From Parus major (Eukaryota; Chordata; Aves; Passeriformes; Paridae), in the NCBI RefSeq assembly GCF_001522545.3, contig NC_031799.1, forward strand, positions 46,000,485 to 46,064,484: a stretch of 64,000 bases of DNA, written 5' to 3'. The number at the start of each line of letters is the position of its first letter. The stretch's first letter is position 1. The position numbers and the translations under genes were made by a program. Shown piece by piece: positions 50,501 to 63,700 of the stretch. The notes below the pieces were generated by a model. That model did no database searches and was not told where the DNA came from. It was given only the letters and a program-made list of their open reading frames with translations.

Positions 50501-53500
50501 TCATCTTTAACACAAATTTTAAGTTTATATGAAATCAGTTACACTTTAATGGAAGTGCACCTACTGAGTACGTTTATTACAATGTAGTAGACAGTTTAGA
50601 GTATTAAGAGTATAGTAGACATATTGTTCCTAAAGCACAGTTGTTTCCTACAGAAATAGTAAAATTTTGCTGTAACTCCTGTCTCATCACGGAATGTGCT
50701 TATGCTATGTAGTTTGTTGAGCATAAAGCCCAATACTACATGAGTACTACTGAATCACTGCCCTGTGGAAATGCTAAAAAAGAAATTTCTTCGCTCTCAC
50801 AGCAGAGTTTATAACATCCAGCTGCAGTAAAAAACAAACAAATAATTGAATGGTACATCAATAGGACAGCTACAGCCTGGTTAATCCATTGAAGAACCCC
50901 ATACAAAGACCTGTGGGCCTTTATTCCCTCAGAATTTATGCATTTGTTCCTCATCTGCCCTGCACGTGCCTCTTGGTGCAAAGGCAGCTTTAGGTCTGGG
51001 GCCTCCTAACACCTTATAGCATTCTTTACCCATGACCCCAGAGGAAGGCCAGCAACTGTTCTTATCTTGCTCAGACTCAGCTTCTGCTGAGGACTGCAGC
51101 CTCCTCATCTTCTAGTTTGTACTTCTGATGCACCAGTTCAGTTGACAGAGGATGGGAAATTAAGAAGAAATAAGGTTTAAAGTAAGGACTGCTAGGCAAT
51201 AACTTAAACACTAGTTTGTAATCAACATTATTCTCACTGTACATGGTAGTAGGAAAATTACTAAGAAAATTAACTCTATTCCATCCAGAAACATCTCTAG
51301 ATGAAAGCTTGCAACTACTGGTGTGCAACTCCAGAAAATTCAGCGACTCATTCAAGCAAATTCAAGGCAAACAACACACTATATAACACTCTTGTTGTAA
51401 CTCTAAGTGCTTTATTCTTACTTAAAACTTGCATATTAAGCCAAACATTAATATCTCTCCACAAGGACCAGACCATAATCATTGTTTCCCAGTATCAAAT
51501 CCCTGTCTCCATTTTTCTTTAATTCATTCTATCAGGTTAAGTATCTTCATTATTTTTATTTCAGAAAACCAAGTAATATTTATTTTGCTTATTAGAACAG
51601 CAGCACAAGGTCCAGTACCACAGGCTAGGTGCTCAAATAAGGGGACACTACTTGTTTGAGAGCAAGAAGTCACCTTGCCACAAGAAAGATGACAGCTGCT
51701 CTCTGGATCTCTGGTAGGTTTGGCACAATAGGGGAGCTGAATTTTCAGTTCTGTCTGCATCCTGCTTTTAGAACAAAGGTAATATGTTTTAGCCTTCAGA
51801 CACTGTTATTTAAATATCAAATTAATTTCAACATCAATCAGTAGAGGAGAATTCTCTATGTTTGCTAGAATGATAGAATTTTCTACGACTATATTTGGTG
51901 TGCTACTCCGTGTTTGTCATCATGAGTGCATCAAAATATTAAATGTGTTATATACAATAAACATATATATAGAAGTTTAGGCATCACTTGAATGACTTCA
52001 CACTGCAGATACATACATGGCTTAAGTGTAGGCTATCTAAAACTGAATATTACATAGCTGGAATTAATAAGAACATTTGATTATAATAATTTTGTTATGG
52101 TGGGTGCAGATAGTAACCCAAAGTTAGGTTTGGCAATGTCATAGCCTAATAATCATAAACTTATTTTATTTCATATATAGATCAAACACAGTACTTGAGT
52201 GACAAGAATGAGTTAGAAGTATAAAAGGACTAATTTTATGTGTACTTTCATATAATTTTGTGTATGCAATGTGGAATCGAGTTCTCCTTCATTATGCTTT
52301 AAGTAGAACTACTACTTGTGATCCAGCCTCTAATTTTAGATTCTCAAACCAAAATTCCAGTTGTGTGAAGTAACACCTTATATAGAATAAGTACATGAAT
52401 TATGAAATTGCTACACAGAATTTATATTTTAAATGGGGTTTCCTGTACAGTAATCATGAGACCTTGTAGATTGTTTTACTGTTTTATTTTTCTTAAGTAT
52501 TGAAAACAAATCAGTGAAATGCAGCTACATTTCATTATCAGATGCTCATTCATTTTATGACTACCACTGTATTCTCATTGCCCAACACCTTCTACTAGAT
52601 GGCTCTTAACAGAAAGTACAAACAGGAAAAGTACACAAGGACGGAGAATACAATCAGAAAAGGAAAAAGTTATGTGAACAGAAATACTCATATGCAGACA
52701 ACTCATAACCTCTCTGAAAATGTGTAGAGGACAGACAGAATCAACACTCAATTCTTGTCCTGTCCCCCCATGGCCCCCTCAAGCCCCTTTCTTTCTGCAT
52801 CTCCACACTGACTTTTTTCAGAGCATGTTAAGCTATTTGCCCTTTGAGAAATGAAAAAATCCCAGTCAAATTCTGTTCCTCCTCTGTTGTACCTTGTCAG
52901 GTAACTAATACACACTTGCCTCATTGACTCAAAAGCAGGGCCAGAAAAATTAGATTTCAAGTTATGTGTAAAGACTAAAGCTGTTCCAAATGCCCATTAC
53001 AATGTATAAATACCCTCTGCCGCAAACAGACAGGAAAGATGACAATATGTTGGCATAGCAGGTTTTTAGGTCAACAGCTATGCCAACATCTTGCCTCCTC
53101 TCCAGCTCTGCACAAAGGAACTTCTTGGAAAGGTGTCTGTGGGAACTGTACAATCTTTAACTGTGATTTGTTTGATCTAAAATAGAAAACTGAAATTTAT
53201 GTAAAAGCTTCACACATCTGAATACCAGTCTCACCATACAGTGTACAGTAATGCTAATGTGAGTGGGTTTTTACTCCTTAGGCTATGAGATATAAAAAAT
53301 TCTCTGATAAAAGCCAAGTTTGTAGTTCTGTGCCTATAACAGCTGCAGAGCAGAGACAGTGTTTTTCAACAAAGCAATAGTATATTCAGGACTTTTCTTA
53401 CCAAAGCATCAATGAAATCCAAGAGAGAGGGTGGATGATCTAGAGCTGTATCTTAAACACCGCAGTGGAATCATGTTCTCAAGTGACTTCATTTTAAACT

Positions 53501-56089
53501 CATTTTCTGTTTGGTTTCTTTTTTTCCCCAGACTCACCTAAATAAAGAAGTGATTACAAAGGAAGAGATTTTAACATACACATTTGCTGTTATAAAAATA
53601 CATCAGCAGCTTCATTCATACTTAGAAATCACACTTGTCACGTTCTTGTAATCTGCTTCCATTTGCACAAACATTTGCAGATGGTATTTTTGGGGGCATT
53701 GGATTTGCCAAGGATACAGATTTTCAGGAGGAAAGTGGTAGTCACTGCAAAACTGGAGAAAGACTCCTCCAATTTGTCTTGCTCACAGTGCACACTTCCA
53801 CTCTTTGATGGTTGATTGGGATTTTCTTTTCTAAACAAAGGAGGGGAGATAATTTATTTCTCCAATCATGTACCTGGTTCTATAAAGCAGTCAGAATGGC
53901 AACAGTGAAATGTAAGAGTCTAATAAGTGTAAAGACAGTTGATAACCATACGGAGCACATTGACTAGGTCAGCCATTCACAACACCAAACATATACTTTA
54001 CTGAACAGATGACATTGTCTGCTGAGGAAGCTGCCAACTGTACCTTTAATTTTAATTTCCAAACTCTGTATTCAAACCTGACACCTTCAGTTTATATCAG
54101 CATTGCAGAGTTTTGGTAGTTTTGGGGTTTTTTTTTCCTCCAGATTTTTAAGAATGAGAAAAAAAGCAAAGGAAAAATTGTTTATATTTGTTACATCTTT
54201 AACATAAGAGAAGTGCATTCATTGTCAGCAGACACCCTGGTATTTTAAAATTTTGTAGGCAATCTTCGAAGAAGCTGGGGTTCAGTAAAATCTTTCAAAG
54301 GTGAGGTTGCACAAAGTTGCTTCCTTTGGGTGTTACCTTGCTATCAATGATCAAGCCACTTCAAAATTTACAACCCAGAACCCTTAAAAAAGGGATGTGA
54401 AGACAGAAAAGTACATTTTTCCATGTTACATAACTAGAATAGAAAACATTCTGAAGCTAAGCACTTAATCACATTTCAAAATAGCACAAGAGTACCTTTT
54501 GTTGTCCTTGTTAACGCTTAATTACAATTAGCATGTGAGCTGACTTGAACAAAAGCCTGTTTTCCAACAATTACTCTCATCTAAAAAAACTGCCAAGTTG
54601 AAGACATGTGAATGACACTACATCCCCTTCGAAATATATTTAAGGGAAAGTTCTTAAATCTACCATTTGGGAATACTACCAGTGAATTCAATTAGAATTT
54701 TCCATTTAGTTATTTCAGGATGGGAAAAAGTTCTAATTCCTTAAATTGGAAAGTAAATTGAAAGTCTTGAATGCTTATTTCATAAAAATTCATGGATGTA
54801 TAGAAAAAAACCCCACATACTTACTTGCCTATTTTGTGTTTGTTAAGCCTTTCTTTCTGCCTTTAGAAATTAGTTTATAAATATGTATGAAGTTTGTATG
54901 TTGATATATAACTTTTCTTTACCATTATCTTACAGATCTCTTATAAGTCAGTGTGGTTATTTTAAAACTTTTGCAATAATCTCTGAATTTGCTTAAGATA
55001 ACAACTTTTCCGATACTTTTTTCTGAACTGAAAACTGCTTATATTTGGGATCATATTCTGCAGAATGTTTGCATGTACGTGTACTCACATCAGTAGAAGG
55101 TTTTTATACTCTGACATGACATAAAATAAACAAGATTTAAATTAAACAGCTGTGTCAGCAGACAAGATCAGGGTGTGTTAATGTCGATGGTCTCTGACCT
55201 GCCAATCTGATGTCTCATACAATCACTTCTGTCCTAACAAAGCCTGTTATTTTGGAGGGCAGTGTATGAAATGCAGTTTAGCCTGGACTTAGGCCAAGGG
55301 AGGCATTATTTCAAAGCTTCACATCCTGGCTGTGCCACTAACCCAAAGAGTCTGGACTTGGCATGCTGTGATGACCCAAAATCTGATCAGTTCAAACACA
55401 GGCAAGACTATGCTTTGCAGCAGTAACAAGCTGCTGCTGGAAATTAACATCCCATTTGACAAATCCACCTCTGAAACTTAAAGCAGAGATGTGTAGAGCT
55501 TGCAGAGCTAACATGAGGAGCTTGCAGCTCAAGATTCTGATAGATAATCTGCTGATAAAGCACCTTGGATACCACAGCTCATTTTAGACAAAGTTTACTG
55601 TAAAAGAAAAAAAGGAAGTTGTATATAATCCAATATAATTAATGGCTTTTGTATATTTTGTATATTTTTCCACAGACCCTATGCTACAGAAACCAACAGG
55701 TCAAGTGTCTGGCAGTACATCAAATGCTACCAAACACACAAAGCAAACCAGCTATTGAAAGAACCACTTTCTGACTATGGAGAAGTATATAATTATAGCT
55801 GATAAAACGAGAGGTGGGGTAGTGCATTTTTCTAAGTAGCTTCCCAACTTCTGTTCTCCCTGTTAAAAAGTTCAGTAGCAGAACACAACTTATCTTCAGT
55901 ACAGCCAGGTCAGAATATGAGAGGGGAAAGCAAGCAGACCATGCAAGCAACTCATTTGATGCATTAAAGCATTTCCCACTCTCAGACTGCTCTTCACAAT
56001 TTTCAAACACGGTGCAATGTGCAGGGGAGCAGGGAAGAGAGATAGCAAAAGAAGACATAACACACACAGAAAGAAGGGAGGTGATAACA
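47562..56089. other. Gene desert segment
   Basis: 8.5 kb of AT-rich DNA with no recognised gene, RNA or transposon. One homeodomain-motif-rich stretch (54480-54620) stands out and is discussed as a candidate conserved enhancer. The poly-T and poly-A runs are short. Confidence 0.6.
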
Positions 56090-56400
56090 CAGGAGAATGG
56101 AAGCTTACAACAGCAAGGACCCACAGAAGGAAGAGAATTCCCCAAGGCCTGAGATGCCCTTGCAGAATCTCTTCAGCACCCTGCAGGCAGAGAAGAAAGA
56201 CCCGCCAGATTGGGAGAAGCACCAGGGCAGCCCCATCTGCTCCCTGTATAAGAACCAGTACAGCAGCCCCATCTGGTCCCACATCACAGCCAGCACAACT
56301 AAGAAAAGGCAGAGGGTGATAGCAGTAGGTGTCTTCTGAGAGGTTCAGAGGTACCAAGAGACCTGACACTCTAGAGAGCTGCTGCTGCTATCTCACTGAT
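56090..56400 (+). mobile_element. CR1 LINE ORF1-like fragment
   Basis: The frame starting at 56097 reads MEAYNSKDPQKEENSPRPEM at its start and ends TTKKRQRVIAVG before a stop. The end resembles the avian CR1 ORF1 segment where a Lys/Arg-rich stretch precedes the GDS of the esterase domain (KKRRRVIVVGDS-like). Here the GDS site is disrupted and the frame is lost at 56337. It sits directly upstream of, and in the same orientation as, CR1 ORF2 sequence. Confidence 0.6.
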
Positions 56401-56464
56401 AGACTACTGAGCCTTGTACAGTCCACTGATTGTTAAAAGCAATGGAAAATAAAGAAGCAAATGA

Positions 56465-57704
56465 AGAAAGTGGCTTCACTAAGGACAAACTGTGAGTGAC
56501 AGATTTGGTGGCCTTCTACAGTGGGGTTACAGCAGTGGTGGACAAGGGAAGGGCAACAGACATTTTCTGCCTGTACTTAGGCAAAGCATTTGACATTGTC
56601 ACACATGGCATTCTTGTCCCTAAGTTAGAGAGGCTTTGGTTTGATGGATGGACCACTCAGTCTATACAGAACCGGATGATTGCACTCAAAGAGCTGTGGT
56701 CAATGTCCAAATGGAATGCAGACCAGTGACAGGAGCTGTCCCTCAGGGGTCAGTACTGGGAGTGGTGCTGTTCAAGATTTGTCAGTGACATGGGCAGTGG
56801 GATCCAGGGCACCCTCAGCAAGTTTGCCACCAACACCAAGCTGTGTGGGGCAGCCAACACGCTGGAGGGAAGGGATGCCATCCAGAGGGGCCTGGACAGG
56901 CTGGAGAGGTGGAGCTGTGCAAACCCCATGAAGTTCAACAAGGCCAAGTGCAAGGTCCTGTACCTGAGCCAGGGCAATGCCAAGCACAGGTGCAGGCTGA
57001 GCAGAGAATGGAATGAGAGCAGCCCTGAGGAGAAGCACTTGGGGGTGTCAGTGTACAAGAGGCTGGACATGATCTCAATGTGCTCTCACAGCCCAGAAAT
57101 CTAAGCATGTCCTGGGCTGCATTCAAAGCTGCGTGGCCAGCAGGGTGAGGGAGGGGTTTCACTTTGCTCTGGTGAGACCCCATCAGGACCCCATCAGGAT
57201 TACTGTGTCCAGTTCTGGGGCCCCCAACATAAAAATGATGTGGACCTGCTGGAGAGTGTCCAGTGGAGTGCCAGAAATACTGAAGGGCTGGAGCACCTCT
57301 CCTATAAAAACAGGCTGAGAGAGTTGGGGTTCATCCTGGAGAGAATGCTGTTCTAAGGAGACCTTGTAGCAGCTTTCCAGTACCTGAAATGTGCTGAAGA
57401 GGGACTTTTGACAGGGATATCTAGTGATAGGGCAAGGGGTAATAGCTTTAAATTGAAAGGGGGAAGGTTCAGATTAGCTATCAGGTAGAAATTCTTTACT
57501 GTGAGAGTGGTGAGGCACTGGAAGAGGTCGCCCAGAGAAGCTGTAGCTGTCCCATCCCTGGAAGTGCTCAGAGCCAGGTTGGATGGAGCTCTGAGCAATC
57601 TGGTCTAGTGCAAGGTATCCCTGCCTATGACAGAGGGGTTGGAATTAGATGACCCTTAAGGTCTCTTCCAATCCAACCAATTCTATGATTCTGTGATTCT
57701 ATGA
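56465..57704 (+). mobile_element. CR1 LINE, reverse-transcriptase 3' half and 3' UTR
   Basis: DLVAFYSGVTAVVDKGRATD then GKAFDIVTHGILVPKLERL (frame of 56496), and in another frame a segment with TLSKFATNTKLCGAANTLEG, are CR1 ORF2 reverse-transcriptase motifs. The catalytic FADD box reads FATN, so it is inactive. The 3' UTR is well preserved: TAGAAATTCTTTACTGTGAG, GGCACTGGAAGAGGTCGCCC, CCATCCCTGGAAGTGCTCAG, ending ATTCTATGATTCTGTGATTC at 57681-57704. Confidence 0.93.
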
Positions 57705-60700
57705 AAAGTGCTTGAATCGGACACAGAATCAGCACCTCACTGAAACAAAGCTGTAGCTTTCAAAGAACCTTGAAACAAAAGGAAAACTACACATGGACAA
57801 TGGAGGACAAGCTTTTGAGAGGGAAGAAAGGAAGGGAGAAATAATGATTGTTGATACTGATTCAGTGGGATGAGCCTTGCAGTAGAAAACACAAAGTTAC
57901 CTTCAACCTTTAGCATTGCCTGGTTATTGTGTATAGACCTGCTCGGAGCAGGTTTAGACAACCAGTACTCAAAGCACTGGCAGCTGCCTTGAGCTTCTTC
58001 TATTATAGGACTCCCACTACCAGAACCAGAAGCTGCATTGGCATTTGCAAGGCAGAGTATGTGTGAGGGAAAGCACCAGGAGAAAACAGGCAGCCTTACG
58101 GGCACAGTTTAATCCCTGTAATTGTGCAGAGCTGGTAATGTAAAGGTCTACAAACAAATTCTGAATCTTCATAAAACTTGGAATTTGGGATATTCCCTCA
58201 AGGATTTTGTTTTTAAACCAAGTATTTTGGCAGCCTCTGACATGCATGATCCATTTCAATATATTTTTTCACTAATTATAGAGAGACTATGCCTAATTTC
58301 CTCAGAATAATAGCCTGAATTTTTTTAAGATAAGAGTCTGTCATAAATTGACTTAATTGCATTTTAATTAATTTTCATTCATTGCACTGGCTAAAGTGTT
58401 TTCTCCCATTAAATGCAGAATAAGCACATTTTTGTAGGAAAGAAACACTTTGCTTCAAGGAAACCAACTGAACAAATGCATGCACAACTCTGCTGAGGAG
58501 TAACTCTTAATGCCATAGGACTGGTGAACAACCAGGAGGGGCTCCAAGCTGTAGGGAGATGAAGGCCAAGGACATGACAACTCTCCTACAGACTGGGTTT
58601 CCAAAGAACATTTGGTAGATTTCTGAAAATCTGAAAGCACTGTGCACCAGGAAGAAGATGGAAGGAATGAGCAGGCATACAGTTTCTGGAAGATCCTGCA
58701 ATCCTAGTTCCCATGCAAATTTTCAGCTGGGAATGTTATCAACAATAGAGGAGCAGCAACTGGAAATAGAAAAATATACAGCTGCTCATAATACTCATTG
58801 AGGAAAACCTGGTCATATTTCTTTTATAAAGGCTCAAATATATTCCTCTCTCACACCAAATTATTGACCATGGGGAATCTGATAAATTATTCTTTCAGAA
58901 ATATTTATTCACTTATTACAGTGTAAACCGTTACTCGTTCTAACTGCGCTTGACTGAATAGAGGTGTCCTCTTCCTTCAGTTGAAGGATTATTCCATACT
59001 GAGTTTTCCATGGGTTTTCTTCTAGTTAAATTAGAAAAATATTTTCTTTCCGCCCTCATTTCTAAAACCTTTGAGATTATGCCACAGCCTAATGCATATA
59101 AATTTTCCTGCACGGTCTCAAAAGACACACCCTTGTCAAAGAGATTCCAGTAAATTTCTGTGAATTTTTAATCAAGACAATTTGGTATACATATGCTGCC
59201 TTTTTTTTTTTTTTGTCTCCCCTTTTTGGGCATGTCTCATTTTGGCATTTAAAACATTTTTTAAAAAATGGTCGTGCAAATCTTTGAATCTCCATGTTGA
59301 AGTTAGCTAAGGTATGACTGATCCTCATCATCCTTCACAAGTGACAAATGACAATGTCTAGGCTCAAGCTAGAAAACAATTTAAAATTACTTTAAATAAA
59401 ATTAGCCTATGAGCTCTTTTCATCTTTGCATTGGATATTACTTCAGTCACTGAACTAAACTTCTTTAAACTGGGATTTTTGTCCTTTAGAAGAATCTAAC
59501 TCTTTGCAGATGGCTGTGGGAATAACAGACATATAGGAGAGACTGTATCTTTTGAGGAATGATGCATTATCCGTCTTTCTCTGGATGATGAAAAAAAGTG
59601 GAATTTCAAAATGAAAGATTATTGGGAAGATCCCAGAATGAATAATCCTGTGGAGGCCTAGTTTCTCAGATTTAGCTGAATTCCAAGTCTCTGGAATACT
59701 CAGCAATCTTTAAGGTGGCTCCAGTGCCAAGGAACTGAGGTGTGTGATTGAATAGGTTTGTCTCAGTATTTAAAGATGCATCACTGAACCTTGGCCCACT
59801 AATATCCATGACTTCACCTGATAATGGAAAAGCTGTCACCCTTATGAAGGTGTTTGATTCTAACAATTCACTTTCAAAAAATTCTGGCCTGTGAGTTTGT
59901 TTAAAGACAATGTAGCTTCAGTTTAATTTTATTTGCATACATTCATGTTTATGCAGATATAGGTAAAGTACACATTTTATTAATATTTGAATTAAGCAAT
60001 ACGCTTTGCATGCCCCAATGGTGAAATCTGTAACATGAATAACACCTTCAAACCCTGTTGCTTATGACTTAGATGGAAACAAAAACAATTCAAATAGAAT
60101 CAGATAAAACCAGATAGCAACATATAAAACTTGCCAAGATATCTGATCTACATGGCTACAGATCCACCAATACTCCTGTAGTTCTTATTTATGAAACAAA
60201 TTCCTGTGATTTTAATGTCAGCCCCTTTATTAAAAAATTACCTGGACTAAAGCCCCAGGTTTTAAATTTCACTCCAGGTGATGGATGCATTTCCTTATGC
60301 AGTTCCTTGTCTTCAACTTATCTAAAAAGTCTGCTCATTATGCCAATTTGTAAAAGTTAAAAGTGATACTACACTTTCAGATATTTAATTTTGATTAGCT
60401 AGAAAGTCATTGTATCTATCTGTTACCCAAAACTACACCCAAACTTGCATGAGATACCAGTAAAGTAAGTCACGCGACTAGCAGGAAAGTAAGCACATTT
60501 TTCAAAAAATCAAACCAGTAATGTTTTTAAGATCAAACACAACAATGACTGACACCAGTAAATTTGATAAAGGTGCTTGTCACAATTGCATTAAACTTCT
60601 TTCCTGTCTTTAGGATTAAAATACTATGGAAGAAGTTTGGAATATGGGATCCTGAGATTTCTCAACCCAGTATTTGTATTCCAAATAGGTGTAACATGAA

Positions 60701-63700
60701 CATCCTTACTGGAAGTAAAAACTCCAAAAATCAAAATTAATTGACAGCAGACAATTCACTCTTCTGGGTAAGTGGGATTTTGCCACTGACTAGGTGGAAA
60801 CATGGACAAACTAATGCTTATGTTTGGAAATCAGAATGTGAATGAAACCAGAATGAGGTTAATAGCATTTCCAGTCTCCTGTCTGAATTCTGTCCCTTTA
60901 ACACACTCCATGAGGCATTACTATGCCATGGGAAATAATAGGTTGCCATTAAAAAAACCAAAAACAAACAAAACAACCTCACCCCATGAAGTAATTCAGG
61001 TCTTCTGAATAGTTCTCTTTCTCCAGTGACAATTGATGAGGTCAGTTAGCTAATATGCAGCCAAATTAAAAAAAAAAAAAAAAGAAAAAAAAAGAAAAAA
61101 AAACTTTAAAAAATTGCTGGAATAGACATCAGTGATGATGGGAAAATCTGCAATGTTTAAATAGGAACAGGGCATTCTATAAGCTTATAGTAAATTTAGC
61201 TTTGTCCCTGGAACACTAATTTTAACAGCATTTTAATAATGAAAATAATGGGTGTGATTTTGTTTCAGGAGTATCTTGTACACTGCTAGTACATACATCC
61301 ACTGTAAAGGGGATGGAATGGATAGCACTTGAACAAGTTGTTTGATTAGGTTATCATCCTTCATTTGCAGCAAAGTTTAATATAAATGACAGATAACACT
61401 CTTAAGTGGAAAAACTAAGGTAAATGCCATTTTGTGAAAATGTAAGCCAACTAATATTTGTATATTCTCTATTGGCAAAGAAACAGCCTAGGTTTTACTT
61501 CCTTTATTTGTCCAAACAATTAAGAGAAGCAGATCTTAATCAAAAAATTCAAATATGCTGTAGCAACATGGAAGCGTTGCCCACATTGTCCTGTTCATAC
61601 AAATAACTTTTTTACTATTGCTATCCCAAAAGGAGATCCCCACTTTGTATGCAACGGTGTAGGATACACGTGCTGATGGTCATGGGACATGGGGATGGCA
61701 ATGGCTTCGCTGTGTGAACTTGTATTTAAGGGCACTGGGATATCTTGACTTAAGGGTGCAGCTGGGTCTGAACACATATGTAACAAGCCCTCTCTCTCAT
61801 CAACAGGTCCTGGTAACTAACAAAGGATGTATGGAGCCAAAAGCAGAACACAGTAATTTGTAAAGAGTCTTTAAGCCTTTTGTTATTTCTACCCTGTGTG
61901 TCTCACTTGGACTGCAGGGTAAGGCAGATATAAAGGATTTGCAGGCATACAGTGGCATTAGTTACTGACCTGCTGTTCCTCCGCTGTCTACCAAATGAAC
62001 CACTAAATCTAGAAAAATAAATCACAAGAACATGAGGCATAAAATTGCTCTGCAACCCACAGGCTGTCAGTTGTCCAAATTATTCAGCCCATTTTTTCCA
62101 CTCAGTTTAGAAAACAGAGACTGATTCCTCAACACAAGAAAGGAAAAGTTGTAAGGTAAGTTACTGCACTACAGTCCTCAATGATGCATTTAACATCCAT
62201 TCTTACCTTTGCATCATGATTAGTTCATATTAGCTATAACATTAGGAAATATATTTGTGTTACCCACAAACTACTGTCTGTTGCTGTTGACACAATAACA
62301 ATTTACTACTTTACAGGCTGGGATTTCCACAACTACAGCTGGTTACAAATGAGTAAAAAGCTGGTATAGACAGTTGTCTTAAAAGGAGTTGGAGAGTTGA
62401 AAATACATCATTATTCCTTCAAGATTTTGCAAAAAAAAAAATTTAAAATGTATTTACTTATAAAATCTACTATTCTGTGCTATTTTCTGTTTCATTTTAT
62501 TGTTCCTGACCCTACTGATCTGAAATTCTCTGTTGCACTTTAAAGCAAGGTGTTAATTACTATTCTTGGGTAACTTCTTACAGGGGCAGGTGTCTTGCAA
62601 ATGTGTTCATGCAATTTAAAATGTTCTTAAAATAACTTGCTGTGAGCAGCATGTTCCTAAGTAGGTCTAAGAAACACTGATTAAGTAAAGCTCCCTACTG
62701 TGTCGAGAACATCTTTATTGGAAAGAAATTTGCAAATTAACCAGGGTTGCTCTGGATTTCTGACTTTTAAGTATGGTTTAATCCTGTTTCAGGCCAAACC
62801 AAGAAAGTTTTGGGTTTCAGTTTTGGGCTCAGATATTTTCAGTTCACTGCATAGAAAGCTGCCTAATGTCTAACTACTAGAGTGCTGTTTTTCTTCCCCT
62901 TCATGCCATGACCTACATTACAGACACTGCCGGTAAAGACACAACTTGTTATTGGAAGTTAAGCTATATCAGTGATGAAATGCTGGGGACACAGAAATTG
63001 TTGATGGAATTTTGCATTCCCTTGTATTTTTTGCTTTTTTGATGTGGAGTTTTAACAGGGAGCAAGTAGATGGGCAATTCTGAAGAAGAATCATAGGAAA
63101 ATGGAAAGGTTCACCATGACTAGCCAATAAAAGTTACGTGGATAGCACACGTTAATTACTCTTCCTCATGCAGAACAGATTAAAGAACACATCCGTCTGT
63201 GCAACCAGTTAAGCCCAAACAGCCTCCAGAGAATAGTTTCTCGGGTCTACAAGAAGCATGGCTGGTAGATACATACTGAATCCAATCTAAGGATACAACA
63301 GGCATCACTACAGAAGACTCAGAGTGGCTGGTCACTTCTGAAGGAGGATTCCATTGCTGGAGAAGACCTGCTGAACTGGTCTCTGAGGGGTAACATATCG
63401 AGACCAACACAGTAACCGAGAAAAAGTAATTTTTTTTCTTTTCATGTCCTGTTTATAAACATGAGGAGATTTTTATGCTAAATAAGAGTTCTCCAATACC
63501 TGAGCATAGCTAATTTAACCAGAAAAATAAATTGCATCATTTGTTGCAGCCAGTAACAGAAAGATTACCTTAAAACAGTAGCGGACTGGAGAACCTCTAC
63601 TCAGGTAGTGCCAGGCAAGCTAATCTCTAAGTGGATTTTAAAAATAATCCCATGATGTTTTATTGCTTATATAAAGCTACCTTCTCTTTTAAGGTCTACT

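Noticed and set aside
55720..56369. Overlapping minus-strand open frames of 141 and 157 codons with hydrophobic stretches
   Set aside because: Partly antisense to the CR1 ORF1-like fragment; hydrophobicity comes from complementing Lys/Glu codons.
61068..61103. Poly-A run as the tail of a processed pseudogene
   Set aside because: No recognisable mRNA-derived sequence precedes it and no flanking duplication was found.
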